DNA from: Alteromonas confluentis
GTDB lineage: Bacteria; Pseudomonadota; Gammaproteobacteria; Enterobacterales; Alteromonadaceae
NCBI RefSeq assembly: GCF_001757105.1
Contig: NZ_MDHN01000029.1
Coordinates: forward strand, 186,001 to 250,000
DNA length: 64,000 nucleotides
Reading direction: 5' to 3'
Shown piece by piece: positions 29,076 to 38,013 of the stretch (position 1 is the first letter of the stretch; every line of letters starts with the position of its first letter). The translations under genes and the position numbers were made by a program. The notes beneath the pieces were generated by a model. It did no database searches. It saw nothing but the letters and a program-made list of their open reading frames with translations, and was not told where the DNA came from.

Positions 29076-29713
29076 TGAAAGGAATTCAGTCAGTTGTTAA
29101 AGGCACACCCATTCTTCCTATCTTACAAGCCGACACCGTAGATGAAGCATTGGATATCGCCCGTGCCGTTCAAGCCAGTGGCTTGAAAAACCTGGAAGTT
29201 GTACGTCGCACTGATGCCGCTGCCGACTGCGTTGCGGCTATTCGTGAGTCTTTACCCGATATGGTAGTAGGTATGGGTACAGTACTTACGCCGGAGCACG
29301 CGAAAGAAGCAGTCGATGCGGGCAGTCAGTTTTTAGTTACGCCAACATTAAGCCCCCGCTTACTCGACGGACTAATGAGTTCTGGCGTTCCGTTTATTCC
29401 CGGCACCAGCAATCCGGCCGATATCCTTATGGCCAGCGAATACGGTTTGAAAGAGCTCAAGTTCTTTCCGGCTCACCTGAGCGGCGGCGCTCCCATGCTG
29501 AAAGCACTCAGCAGTATTTTTAAGGATATAAAATTCTGTCCTACCGGTGGGGTGTCTGGCGACAACGTAGGTGATTACCTGAAACTGAACAATGTGTTTG
29601 CTGTTGGCGGTTCGTGGATGATCCCTTCCAGCGATGTGAAAAGCGGAAACTGGCACAGTATTACGCAGAAATGTGAACAGGCTATTGCCGCATTTAAAGA
29701 GTATCGCCCATGA
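29075..29713 (+). CDS. eda: KDPG aldolase (2-keto-3-deoxy-6-phosphogluconate aldolase)
   Basis: Cleaves KDPG to pyruvate and glyceraldehyde 3-phosphate, the last step for both uronate branches and for the Entner-Doudoroff route from gluconate. Trimeric TIM barrel of 212 residues. The catalytic Glu41 is in NLEVVRRT (usually LEVTLRT), GMGTVLTPEHA follows, and the Schiff-base Lys129 is in LKFFPA. SPRLLDGLMSSGVPFIPGTSNP and CPTGGVSGDN match the family. It overlaps kdgK by four bases (ATGA). Confidence 0.96.
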   Translation: MKGIQSVVKGTPILPILQADTVDEALDIARAVQASGLKNLEVVRRTDAAADCVAAIRESLPDMVVGMGTVLTPEHAKEAVDAGSQFLVTPTLSPRLLDGLMSSGVPFIPGTSNPADILMASEYGLKELKFFPAHLSGGAPMLKALSSIFKDIKFCPTGGVSGDNVGDYLKLNNVFAVGGSWMIPSSDVKSGNWHSITQKCEQAIAAFKEYRP

Positions 29714-30627
29714 GCAAAATCGTCATTTTTGGCGAGTGCATGGTAGAACTGGTTAACCGGGACGCGGATACGCTATCTAAAGGTTATGCCGGTGACACTT
29801 ACAACACCGCCGTTTATCTGAAACGCTGCGCTCACGATATTTCCGTGAGCTATCTCACTGCCATCGGCGCAGACTTTCTCAGTGACGAGTTGCTGTTCAA
29901 GATGGGTGAAGAAGAAATCAATACAGACCAGGTTTACCGAAGTAACGACCGCAACCTGGGTCTGTATATGGTGCGCACCGACAAGCATGGCGAACGTACT
30001 TTTGCCTATTGGCGCGCAAACTCTGCCGCAACCCAAACCATGAATCTGTTCAATGGCAGCCTGAATAATGCCGACGTATTCTACTTCAGCGGTATTTCAC
30101 TGGCGATTCTGGATGACGCCCAGCGCTTAAAACTGTTCGACCTGGTTGATAGCGTACGCGCGGCCGGCGGCAAAGTGGTCTTTGACCCCAATTACCGCCC
30201 TCGCTTATGGAAAGACCAACAAGAAGCACAGACCTGGATCGACAAAGCCTACGGTCATGCAGACATTGCCTTTCCTGGCGGCGATGATCATCTCGCGCTT
30301 TATGGTCACACCGATGTAGACGCCATTCATGCCCACGTAGCCGCATTAGGTGTGGCAGAGATCATCGTGAAAAACGGTGCAGTAGGCGTGCACATTTATC
30401 AGGGTAAAACCCATTGTATCGTTCCCGTAGAAAGGGTTGAACAGGTTGTAGATACCACCGCAGCCGGTGATGCCTTTAATGGCGGGTATTTGTCAGCGCG
30501 CTTATCTGGTAAAGATGTGACTGACTCTGCCAGCTTCGGTGCCAAAGTGGCCGCAACAGTAATCAGCTATCCCGGCGCCATCGTCGAAAAAGAAGCTTTC
30601 TTTAAGCATATTGCAGCGCTCTCCTGA
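29710..30627 (+). CDS. kdgK: 2-keto-3-deoxygluconate kinase KdgK
   Basis: Phosphorylates KDG to KDPG with ATP. PfkB-family sugar kinase of 305 residues with GYAGDTYNTAVYLKR near residue 25, VFDPNYRPRLW at about 157-167, and the anion-hole motif DTTAAGDAFNGG with catalytic Asp254. The early GECMVEL and the FAYWRANSAA segment fit KDG kinases. Last gene of the uxaA operon; no clear terminator follows in 30628-30722. Confidence 0.95.
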   Translation: MSKIVIFGECMVELVNRDADTLSKGYAGDTYNTAVYLKRCAHDISVSYLTAIGADFLSDELLFKMGEEEINTDQVYRSNDRNLGLYMVRTDKHGERTFAYWRANSAATQTMNLFNGSLNNADVFYFSGISLAILDDAQRLKLFDLVDSVRAAGGKVVFDPNYRPRLWKDQQEAQTWIDKAYGHADIAFPGGDDHLALYGHTDVDAIHAHVAALGVAEIIVKNGAVGVHIYQGKTHCIVPVERVEQVVDTTAAGDAFNGGYLSARLSGKDVTDSASFGAKVAATVISYPGAIVEKEAFFKHIAALS

Positions 30628-30722
30628 TTGGGGGGCGTTGATTTTATTTCTACCCGCCTTCCTTGACTTCCCCACACTGTCTACTACTTTTTCCTATATA
30701 CACATCACCACCCGAGCGGGAC

Positions 30723-30932
30723 ATGGATAAATCAGCGTTATATAAAGTGGGCGACAATCAATTTGTGCGCTTACCAAAAGGATTCAGATTCGAGGCTGTT
30801 CTTGATTTAGATATCAAGGTTGAGGGTAGCGAGGTCACCATTAATCCGGTGACACAGTCGTGGATGAGCCTGAGTGATGTAGAGAAAGGTGAAGCCGACT
30901 TCATCGTGAACCAGGATATGATTGCACAATAA
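30723..30932 (+). CDS. Small AbrB/VapB-like protein, orphan
   Basis: 69-residue protein from the ATG at 30723. An upstream in-frame start at 30663 adds residues unlike the family. The pattern ALYKVGDNQFVRLPKGFRFE followed by VEGSEVTINPVTQSW resembles the swapped-hairpin AbrB/VagC antitoxins that bind DNA and usually pair with a PIN-domain toxin. No toxin frame is adjacent: the next 59 bases are non-coding and then the acetylesterase gene ends on the other strand. It could be a relic, a stand-alone regulator or an antitoxin of a distant toxin. Function not known. Confidence 0.65.
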   Translation: MDKSALYKVGDNQFVRLPKGFRFEAVLDLDIKVEGSEVTINPVTQSWMSLSDVEKGEADFIVNQDMIAQ

Positions 30933-30991
30933 AGTCGCCCTCGTTGCTATTCAAAGCACTGCAGTCGGGGAACGCGTTCGGGTCTGCCGGA

Positions 30992-31747
30992 TTACAGCGT
31001 TTCCCGGTATACATATTTAGCCAGCGGATGCGCTTTCGCTTTTAAATCCTTAATGAAAAATTGCGCCACCCATGCAGCCCCCAGGGTATTCAAATGGGTG
31101 TCGTCACTTTTACCATCCGGATAGCGGGTGTAAATGCCCGGCGGAATACGTAAGAAAAATTTCACCGTCTCTTCATCGCCCGCTTCCTGCAAATAATTAC
31201 AGGTAAATTTGTTCATATCAAAGAAGGTAACATTTTCTTCTTTGGCCACTTCCCGCGCTGCATTCACATAATCGGTCATGGTGTAGCGCACATCGCCATT
31301 TTCTTCAAAATAGCGACGGCAGATAGAGCTGGCAATCATGGGTGTAGCGCCTTTGTCACGCACATCCTTGATGTAGCGATGCAAATACGCAGGGTAGTCT
31401 TTTTCTGCAGATGCATAGCGAGCCGGATCTTCTTTTTTCTGATCGTTGTGACCAAACTGAATAAGCACATAGTCGCCCTCTTTCATCTCGGACAATGCCT
31501 TGCCCCAGCGGCCTTCATCGATAAAACGTTTGGTGCTACGGCCGTTGGCTGCATGGTTCAGAATTTCCAGCTCCTGTGACATATAGCCTGGTAAGGCCAT
31601 TCCCCAGCCACGTTCAGGGTAATACAGGTTTGGCTTGATCGACATGGTGGAATCGCCGATTAGGTGCAAGGTGGTACGGGTAGGATCTTGTGCACTGGCC
31701 GCAAACGACGTAGCGGCGATTAGCAGGGAAAGCATTAGTTTTTTCAT
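30992..31747 (-). CDS. Rhamnogalacturonan acetylesterase (SGNH hydrolase, CE12-like)
   Basis: Removes acetyl groups from the rhamnogalacturonan backbone, opening it to other enzymes. 251 residues from the ATG at 31747, chosen because AAGGA lies six bases upstream and residues 1-19 form a clean signal peptide ending FAASAQ. SGNH blocks: GDSTMS (Ser33), NHAANGRST (Gly), FGHNDQKKE (Asn101), and DDTHLN with Asp216 and His218. The GDST and DxxHLN forms are those of RGAE/YesT-type esterases. It lies downstream of the TonB receptor on the same strand, behind a hairpin terminator. Confidence 0.92.
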   Translation of the reverse strand: MKKLMLSLLIAATSFAASAQDPTRTTLHLIGDSTMSIKPNLYYPERGWGMALPGYMSQELEILNHAANGRSTKRFIDEGRWGKALSEMKEGDYVLIQFGHNDQKKEDPARYASAEKDYPAYLHRYIKDVRDKGATPMIASSICRRYFEENGDVRYTMTDYVNAAREVAKEENVTFFDMNKFTCNYLQEAGDEETVKFFLRIPPGIYTRYPDGKSDDTHLNTLGAAWVAQFFIKDLKAKAHPLAKYVYRETL

Positions 31748-31763
31748 TGCGAATCCTTTGTTA

Positions 31764-31792
31764 TAAAAAAAGGCCATCATCGCTGATGGCCT
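31764..31792 (-). terminator. Intrinsic terminator between the TonB receptor and the acetylesterase
   Basis: Minus strand AGGCCATCA (31792-31784), loop GCGA, TGATGGCCT (31779-31771), then a run of about seven T. Strong by appearance. It lies 19 bases after the receptor stop and 17 bases before the acetylesterase start codon, so the downstream gene is read only by read-through or from an unseen promoter. Confidence 0.87.
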
Positions 31793-31810
31793 AAGACACA
31801 CTACACTCTG

Positions 31811-34582
31811 TTACATTCTGTAGCTCACACCCAGGAAGAACTGGCGACCTGTGGCCTGACTGTTGATGATGCGCATTGCATTAGCATCGATGTACTCATC
31901 AATGGTTTCATCCGTTAAGTTAATTCCTTCCAGCGTAAATTTCAGGTTCTCTGAGTATTTATAGCTGGTAGAGAAATCGACAAACGTGCTGGCATCCATG
32001 ATGCGCCATTTGCGTTCATCACTGCTGCTCAGGTTGGTATAGAACTCACCACGGTACGCGGCAGAAATACGTGCACTGAATACATCGTCTTCCCAATACA
32101 GCGTGAAGTTCGCAGACTCATCAGACTGACCAGTCAACGGACCTACACGGGTAGGATAAACATTGCCATTTTCGTCTTCTTCAGTCTGGTATACCACTTC
32201 TGAATCGACGAGGGTAAGGTTAGCCAAAATACCGAATTTTCTTACCCAGTCAGGACCAGGCAGGAAAGTTAATGGCTGCTGGTATTGAATTTCGAAGCCA
32301 TCCAGGTCGCCGCCTAATCCGTTTGTAGTACTACGAATCTCAAATTCCTGATCGATAAGATCATCTACCTGAGCACCGAGTAAAGAATTTGGCAGACCGA
32401 TATCAGTCCAAACCATTTGTTCAGTGCTGCTTGTTGGGAATGACTCAATGTCTTTCTTAAAGTATGCCAGAGACAACAGAGCACCTTCGTCGAAATAATA
32501 TTCGATAGCTAAATCCGAAGCGTCAGCGCGGAACGGTTTAATGTAAGGATTACCGTAGGATACGCGGTAGTCGCCGAAAATAGAGACATCGCCGCCCGGG
32601 TTGAGCGTACCAAGATTAGGACGAGACATAACTTTCGCCCAGCTAGCACGAAGTATTAACTCGTCAGTCATTTCCAACGCAAGGTTTACAGAAGGAAGGG
32701 TGTCGGAGTAATCATGTTCAATGGTTCGCTCTTCGGTTCCACCTACAATACCTGTACTGGAAAGATCGGTCTTCACATGGCGCACACCGGCGTTACCGCG
32801 CAGAATTTTCTCTCCAACTTCGGTGTTGAAATCTGCCTGAACGTAATAGCCCAGACTTTCTTCAGTTACAGAACGGGTATCGCCCGGACGGACATTGTAA
32901 GGCCAGCAACCACTATCAAGAAACTCGCTAACCCGGTCGGCATTGGCCATGAAGAAGCTTTGTCCGCCGAATGACACAACGTCACCACCATTCTCAGTAA
33001 CGACATTAGAAACACCACAGGCATTGCCATCTACAATACCATCGGCTTCATCACGGCTTTCGAATGGTGCGTCAGCTCTAAGACCTTCAATTTCATAACC
33101 ATATTCGCGCCAGGTAACACCACCGCTCACAGTAATTTCGTCTGTCAGAATATAATCCACATCGCCACGTGCTGTATCCGTGGTAGATTCCGCATCATAA
33201 ATACGATCACGAAATTCAGATACTTCCCAGTTCGCCGGATTTGCGGTGTCGAAGCTGTAACCAATTGTCGGGTTCAGCATGTCGGAAAAATCGTAAGAAA
33301 CGGCAGAACTCGACTCTGCGTAATCAAGCATCTTTCGATTATCGTTGTCGCTAAAGTGTTCATAGATGATCGTCGTTTCACGGTTGTCCAGAACCGATTT
33401 CGAAGAACCTGCAAGGAAAGATACTTTCAAATCATCATTGAAATGATGATCTACGTTGACACTAAACTGGGTAAATTCAGATTCCCAGTCTGCCTGGTAA
33501 AATTCTGAACGCACATCCACATCGGCAATGGTGGCAGCATACATCGTGTTGTTGCCGTCAATCTGGTAAGCCGTAACGTCAGACTGTTGTACACCGGTAG
33601 AACCAGTACGAGCCAGTGAAATAGCTTCCATAAATGGTTCATCACGATGCGCCTCGATATTGGCATACAACGCGTCGAAAGAAATCACGGTGTTGTCAGA
33701 CGGGGCAAACTGAATAGCCGCAGTTAGACCCAAACGATCCTGATCGTGGGTTTTGTCTGCATAACGTGGAAAACGAGGGTGCCATGCGCTGCTCACCGCA
33801 GCCACATCCGCATCACTGGTACAAGCTGAACATGCACCGAAGGTATCGTCTTCCCAGCGGCCTGTATCTGAACCTACGTTATTCACGTTGCGGTTAGAAA
33901 AAGATGCGGAGAACAATACGCCGAAGTTATCATCTTCATTGGTCCAGGAACCGAGTGCAGACATACGCGGCGTGGTTTCTTCGGATTGATCGTTATATGA
34001 CGCCTGACCGTTCACGGCAAAGACATTATCTTGGAAATCAAAAGGGCGTCCGGTGCGCAGAGATACAGTAGCGCCTAAAGAACCCTCATCGAGTTCAGCT
34101 GATGTCGTTTTATAAACGCTTAACTGGTTAAACAACTCAGAGGCAAATACGTTAAAGTCGAAACCACGGCTGGTACGTACACCGCCGGTTCCGGCAGAGA
34201 GTGACTGGGCCTGCATACCGTTCAGCTGAACACGGGTAAAAGTAGAGTTCAGACCACGCACGGTAATTTCACGACCTTCACCGGCTTCACGGGTAACCGC
34301 AACACCGGGTATGCGCTGCAGGGCTTCTGCAAGGTTTTGGTCAGGAAAGTCGGCGATGTCTTCAGCAAGAATAGTATCAACCGAGCCGGCAGAAGACTGT
34401 TTCAACGACAGGGCTTTCGATAAGCTATCTGCATAGCTGCTGGCACGAACTGAAATGACTTCGATATCGTCGGTAGCAGTGTTAGATGTAGTTTCCTGTG
34501 CTTGTACGGCCATAGATGTAATACAAGCTGCTGTAACTGCTAAGCTGAGTGGCGCTTTTTTGAAACCTTTGGCAAAGTTCAT
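31811..34582 (-). CDS. TonB-dependent outer-membrane receptor of the pectin locus
   Basis: Energy-coupled outer-membrane transporter, probably for oligogalacturonides or rhamnogalacturonan fragments; the substrate is inferred from context. 923 residues: signal peptide to about residue 28 (SMAVQAQ), a TonB-box-like DIEVISVRAS at about 39-48, the plug domain with DFPDQNLAEALQRIPGVAVTREAGEGREI (given here only as the region around residues 79-107) and VRGLNSTFTRVQLNGM, and a beta-barrel ending FFLGVSYRM. The plug fits the Xanthomonas/Caulobacter-type receptor subfamily. Two copies of the pectin operator lie upstream. No SusD partner is present, as expected outside Bacteroidota. Confidence 0.94.
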   Translation of the reverse strand: MNFAKGFKKAPLSLAVTAACITSMAVQAQETTSNTATDDIEVISVRASSYADSLSKALSLKQSSAGSVDTILAEDIADFPDQNLAEALQRIPGVAVTREAGEGREITVRGLNSTFTRVQLNGMQAQSLSAGTGGVRTSRGFDFNVFASELFNQLSVYKTTSAELDEGSLGATVSLRTGRPFDFQDNVFAVNGQASYNDQSEETTPRMSALGSWTNEDDNFGVLFSASFSNRNVNNVGSDTGRWEDDTFGACSACTSDADVAAVSSAWHPRFPRYADKTHDQDRLGLTAAIQFAPSDNTVISFDALYANIEAHRDEPFMEAISLARTGSTGVQQSDVTAYQIDGNNTMYAATIADVDVRSEFYQADWESEFTQFSVNVDHHFNDDLKVSFLAGSSKSVLDNRETTIIYEHFSDNDNRKMLDYAESSSAVSYDFSDMLNPTIGYSFDTANPANWEVSEFRDRIYDAESTTDTARGDVDYILTDEITVSGGVTWREYGYEIEGLRADAPFESRDEADGIVDGNACGVSNVVTENGGDVVSFGGQSFFMANADRVSEFLDSGCWPYNVRPGDTRSVTEESLGYYVQADFNTEVGEKILRGNAGVRHVKTDLSSTGIVGGTEERTIEHDYSDTLPSVNLALEMTDELILRASWAKVMSRPNLGTLNPGGDVSIFGDYRVSYGNPYIKPFRADASDLAIEYYFDEGALLSLAYFKKDIESFPTSSTEQMVWTDIGLPNSLLGAQVDDLIDQEFEIRSTTNGLGGDLDGFEIQYQQPLTFLPGPDWVRKFGILANLTLVDSEVVYQTEEDENGNVYPTRVGPLTGQSDESANFTLYWEDDVFSARISAAYRGEFYTNLSSSDERKWRIMDASTFVDFSTSYKYSENLKFTLEGINLTDETIDEYIDANAMRIINSQATGRQFFLGVSYRM

Positions 34583-34675
34583 GAGTGTTCCTCACGGATA
34601 ATTCTTCGTTACTATCTCACTACACCTTAGTGTGTAGCCCTAATCCTCTCAGCCACTTTGGTTGGCATTTATATC

Positions 34676-34687
34676 GCCACCGGTGGC
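34676..34687 (-). promoter_or_regulatory. Pectin-regulon operator, receptor-proximal copy
   Basis: Perfect 12-base palindrome GCCACCGGTGGC, 94 bases before the receptor start codon. The flanks (TC on the left, TT on the right) break the outer symmetry seen at other copies. It lies downstream of the best promoter candidate at 34746-34774, so it may act as a second site for looping or as a roadblock. Confidence 0.72.
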
Positions 34688-34745
34688 TTTTATTGTTCCT
34701 GCAAAGCCGTGTTAGATACAGAGGTCTGCTTTACAATTGTTTTAC

Positions 34746-34776
34746 ATGCTAGATCCAATTGCTACCGGTGGCAATA
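34746..34776 (-). promoter_or_regulatory. Probable receptor promoter with embedded operator
   Basis: Minus strand: TTGCCA (34774-34769), 17-base spacer, TAGCAT (34751-34746). The operator AATTGCTACCGGTGGCAATA (34757-34776) overlaps the -35 box and fills the spacer, the same geometry as the leftward promoter at 18846-18874. One arm has CTACC and the other GGTGG, a single break in symmetry. Confidence 0.7.
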
Positions 34777-34957
34777 GTTTTTATTGAAAAAATGTAAACA
34801 CCGTCACAATTTATACTAAAGTTTGATAAATGAGTTGATTTTAATCAATTTTATTCAACCGCGGTAGTATTTCCCATTATTAACTAATCCGCTGCAGCGT
34901 GCGTTCCTAAAGGCTTTAAGGCTTTTTTGTTATTTTATTCTGCGTAAATATAACAAC

Positions 34958-34999
34958 TTGACAACATCTAACCCCTGACGCATTATGCTACCGGTAGCA
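34958..34999 (+). promoter_or_regulatory. GH105 operon promoter with operator at the start site
   Basis: TTGACA (34958-34963), 17-base spacer, CATTAT (34981-34986). The perfect palindrome TGCTACCGGTAGCA (34986-34999) starts at the last base of the -10 box. This repeats the arrangement at the uxaA promoter. Start codon of the first gene is at 35037. Confidence 0.82.
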
Positions 35000-35036
35000 C
35001 ATGAAGTATTTAATTTGTTAATTTTGGAGAGTTCCA

Positions 35037-36236
35037 ATGCGTAAGTTCTTTAGTTCCGTATTGCTCGCGGCGGCCACCCTAAGCGCGCCAGTTTCAGCCC
35101 TCGCTGCCGATAGCGCAGCCTACCTGGACAATACTCAACCCTGGTCTGTGCGCATGGCCGAATCGGAAATGGTACGATTCCCCGAAGCATGGATGATTGA
35201 TTGGGATGAAAAACCTCAATGGGACTACGTGCACGGTCTAAACCTGCTGGCATTTTCCAAACTCTACGAACAATCTGGCGAGCAAAAATACCTCGACTAC
35301 ATCAAGGCTTACTACGACCGCTTTGTAAACGAAGACGGCACCATCAACACCTACGTACGCAGCAAGTTCAACATTGATATGGTGAACCCGGGTAAAGTGC
35401 TGTTTTTCCTGTACGACCAGACCGGTGATGAAAAATACAAGCTGGCTGCCGACACCCTGCGCGACCAGCTCAATGACCACCCGCGCACCAGCGAAGGCGG
35501 TTTCTGGCATAAAGAACGCTACCCGTCACAAATGTGGCTGGACGGCCTGTACATGGGCGCGCCGTTCTATGCTGAATACATCATGCGCTATGGCGACCCG
35601 AAAGAGCTCGACGATGTGTACAAGCAGTTCGAACTGATTGAAAAGCACCTGTACGCAGAGAAAACCGGCCTGCCCCGTCACGGCTGGGACGAATCCCGGG
35701 ATCAGAAATGGGCAGACAATGACACCGGCCTGTCACCAAACCACTGGTCACGTGCGCTGGGCTGGTACGCCATGGCCATTGTAGACGTGCTGGAAGTAGT
35801 GCCTACGCAAAGCGAAAAACGCGAGTGGCTGGTATCACGCTTTAAGAACTTCGTTGATCACGCGGTGAAATATCAGGATGAAACCGGTGCCTGGTATCAG
35901 GTTACTGATTTGGGCGACAAAGAAGGTAACTACCTGGAAGGTTCCGGTACCGCCATGCTCACCTACGCTATCGCCAAAGGTGTTAACATGAATGTGTTGC
36001 CGAAGGACTATATCACCTACGCGAATAAGGGTTTTGCGGGCATGGAAGATCAGATGATTTCTGTAGACCCGGCGAACAACGTGATCAGCCTGGAACAAAT
36101 CTGTGCGGTGGCCGGTCTTGGCGGCAAACCTTATCGTGATGGCTCATACGAGTACTACCTGAGCGAGCCAATCCGCGCTAACGATGCAAAAGGCGTGGGT
36201 CCGTTTATTCTTGCCGCCCTTGAACTGAACAAGTAA
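35037..36236 (+). CDS. Unsaturated rhamnogalacturonyl/galacturonyl hydrolase, GH105
   Basis: Releases the unsaturated uronic acid from the non-reducing end of lyase products, giving the substrate that becomes KduI's. 399 residues with a signal peptide (LSAPVSALAAD), so periplasmic or secreted. The (alpha/alpha)6-barrel family shows VHGLNLLAFSKLYEQSG, GGFWHKERYPSQMWLDGLYM with the catalytic Asp169, and NHWSRALGWYAMAIVDVLE. The C-terminal GSGTAMLTYAIAKGV and GVGPFILAALELNK are standard for YteR/YesR-type enzymes. GH88 is related but the MWLDGLYM pattern favours GH105. First gene of the operon 35037-41613. Confidence 0.93.
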   Translation: MRKFFSSVLLAAATLSAPVSALAADSAAYLDNTQPWSVRMAESEMVRFPEAWMIDWDEKPQWDYVHGLNLLAFSKLYEQSGEQKYLDYIKAYYDRFVNEDGTINTYVRSKFNIDMVNPGKVLFFLYDQTGDEKYKLAADTLRDQLNDHPRTSEGGFWHKERYPSQMWLDGLYMGAPFYAEYIMRYGDPKELDDVYKQFELIEKHLYAEKTGLPRHGWDESRDQKWADNDTGLSPNHWSRALGWYAMAIVDVLEVVPTQSEKREWLVSRFKNFVDHAVKYQDETGAWYQVTDLGDKEGNYLEGSGTAMLTYAIAKGVNMNVLPKDYITYANKGFAGMEDQMISVDPANNVISLEQICAVAGLGGKPYRDGSYEYYLSEPIRANDAKGVGPFILAALELNK

Positions 36237-36245
36237 GGGCTGACC

Positions 36246-38006
36246 ATGCGCCAGTCATTCGTTTCCCGCGCCCTGCTGCTTACCAGCTTATTTGGTGTAG
36301 CAGCAGCTCAACACGTGCTGGCTGCTCAGGCGCAGTCAACCGCGTCAGCCAATAAAACCGCTGACGCTACAACAACAGGACAGGCAGAAGATCATCGCCT
36401 CTGGATCAGCGATTTGCAAAACGGGCAATATCAGAATCCCATTCTGCACATCGATTACTCCGATCCGGATGTGGTCGCGGTAGACGGCAACTACTACATG
36501 ACCGCATCCAGCTTTAATGCCGCACCGGGCTTACCGGTGCTGCACTCTACCGATTTAGTCAACTGGACACTCATCAACTACGCCCTGCCTAAACAGGTGC
36601 CGCTGGATGTATTCGCCAAACCACAACACGGTAACGGCGTGTGGGCACCCAATATTCGCTTTCACGACGACAAATTCTGGATCTTTTACCCTGACCCCGA
36701 TTTTGGTATTTACGTGGTTACCGCCGACGATCCGGCCGGTGAATGGAGCGAACCCAAACGCATTCTGGCAGGTAAAGGCCTTATCGACCCTACTCCACTT
36801 TGGGATGACGACGGCAAAGCGTATTTGCTCCACGGTTGGGCTAAGAGTCGTGCCGGGTTTAATAACGTACTCAGTCTGCGTGAAATGGCGCCAGACACTT
36901 CTTGGGTAAGCGAAGACTATACCCACGTGGTAGACGGTAACGCCATTGAAGGCTACCGCACCCTGGAAGGCCCTAAATTCTATAAGCGTAACGGCTACTA
37001 TTACATTTTCGCCCCGGCTGGCGGTGTGGAAACCGGCTGGCAGTCGGTTTTCCGTTCTGACAACATCGCCGGCCCTTATTCTGTGCGCACAGTGATGGAT
37101 CAGGGCAACACGCTGATCAACGGCCCTCACCAGGGAAGCTGGGTGCACACCAATAAAAATGAAGACTGGTTTATTCATTTTCAGTCTCGCAAAGCGTATG
37201 GACGCATTGTGCATCTACAACCTATGCAGTGGCAGAATGGTTGGCCAGTTATCGGTACCGATTCAGACGGCGATGGCGTTGGGGAACCGGCGTATCGCTA
37301 CACAAAACCCGCCACGGATAAGCCCGGCGACGTAAAGCCCCAACCCACCAGTGATGACTTCTCTGGTGAACTGGGCATTCAGTGGCAGTGGAATGCGAAT
37401 CCTGAAAGTGACTGGTATCACATCGATACCTACACCAGCCGCCTTACCCTGCCCGCACAGCCAAAAATCAGAGACACCGGCGATAATCTGTGGATGACGC
37501 CCTCCCTGCTGCTTCAGAAACTGCCAGCGCAAACCTATGAGGTGCGAAGCAGCGTTATTCTACAGGAACCAGAACTGCAGGCCGAAGGTGGCCTATTACT
37601 GTTCGGTGAAGATTACGCCTGGATTGGCGTGAAGCCGATGACGAATGATAAACAGAAAACGGAAACGCATCTGGTATACGTGCAGTGTAAAAACGCCCGC
37701 ACCGGCTGTGATGAATCGGTTCACGACTATGGCCCTGTTAATGCATCGTCACTGGAATTACGTTACATAATGACCGACGATGCCACTGCCATTTTTAGCT
37801 ACCGAACCAATGAAAAACAACGATTTACCGTGGTTGGCGAGCAGTTTAAAGCGCGTCGAGGCCGGTGGGTCGGTGCAAAAACCGGTTTGTTCAGTGTGTC
37901 TGCAGATGCCGACAATAACGCGTCTGCTGGTGCGCAAATGAAGGCCCAAAGCAAGCAGGCATCGCTAGTGGTAGATGACTTTCAGTTTATACCAAGACGG
38001 AGATAA
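36246..38006 (+). CDS. Secreted GH43-family glycosidase
   Basis: Inverting beta-propeller hydrolase, probably removing arabinose or xylose side chains from pectin; the sugar is not certain. 586 residues with signal peptide to about residue 27 and a Thr/Ala/Gln-rich linker. The catalytic triad is visible: Asp73 in IDYSDPDV (base), Asp181 in LIDPTPL (pKa modulator) and Glu241 in YRTLEGPKF (acid). Residues from about 355 form a C-terminal beta-sandwich like that of GH43 beta-xylosidases (WQWNANPESDWYHI, RLTLPAQP, GGLLLFGEDYAWIGVK). It begins nine bases after GH105. Confidence 0.9.
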   Translation: MRQSFVSRALLLTSLFGVAAAQHVLAAQAQSTASANKTADATTTGQAEDHRLWISDLQNGQYQNPILHIDYSDPDVVAVDGNYYMTASSFNAAPGLPVLHSTDLVNWTLINYALPKQVPLDVFAKPQHGNGVWAPNIRFHDDKFWIFYPDPDFGIYVVTADDPAGEWSEPKRILAGKGLIDPTPLWDDDGKAYLLHGWAKSRAGFNNVLSLREMAPDTSWVSEDYTHVVDGNAIEGYRTLEGPKFYKRNGYYYIFAPAGGVETGWQSVFRSDNIAGPYSVRTVMDQGNTLINGPHQGSWVHTNKNEDWFIHFQSRKAYGRIVHLQPMQWQNGWPVIGTDSDGDGVGEPAYRYTKPATDKPGDVKPQPTSDDFSGELGIQWQWNANPESDWYHIDTYTSRLTLPAQPKIRDTGDNLWMTPSLLLQKLPAQTYEVRSSVILQEPELQAEGGLLLFGEDYAWIGVKPMTNDKQKTETHLVYVQCKNARTGCDESVHDYGPVNASSLELRYIMTDDATAIFSYRTNEKQRFTVVGEQFKARRGRWVGAKTGLFSVSADADNNASAGAQMKAQSKQASLVVDDFQFIPRRR

Positions 38007-38013
38007 CAGGTTC

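Larger units (their letters stand above)
34583..35036. promoter_or_regulatory. Divergent control region between the TonB receptor and the GH105 operon
   Basis: A 454-base gene-free stretch, strongly AT-rich in its middle. It holds three operator palindromes (34676, 34757 and 34986) and at least two promoters, described separately. The remaining sequence, including the tandem AAGGCTTT repeat near 34911-34927, shows no coding potential. Confidence 0.85.

Noticed and set aside
30933-30991. Possible toxin partner for the AbrB-like gene
   Set aside because: The space is 59 bases and holds no frame long enough for a toxin.
36555-37214. 219-codon frame antisense to the GH43 gene
   Set aside because: Mirror of a well-supported glycosidase; composition follows the codon pattern of the sense gene.
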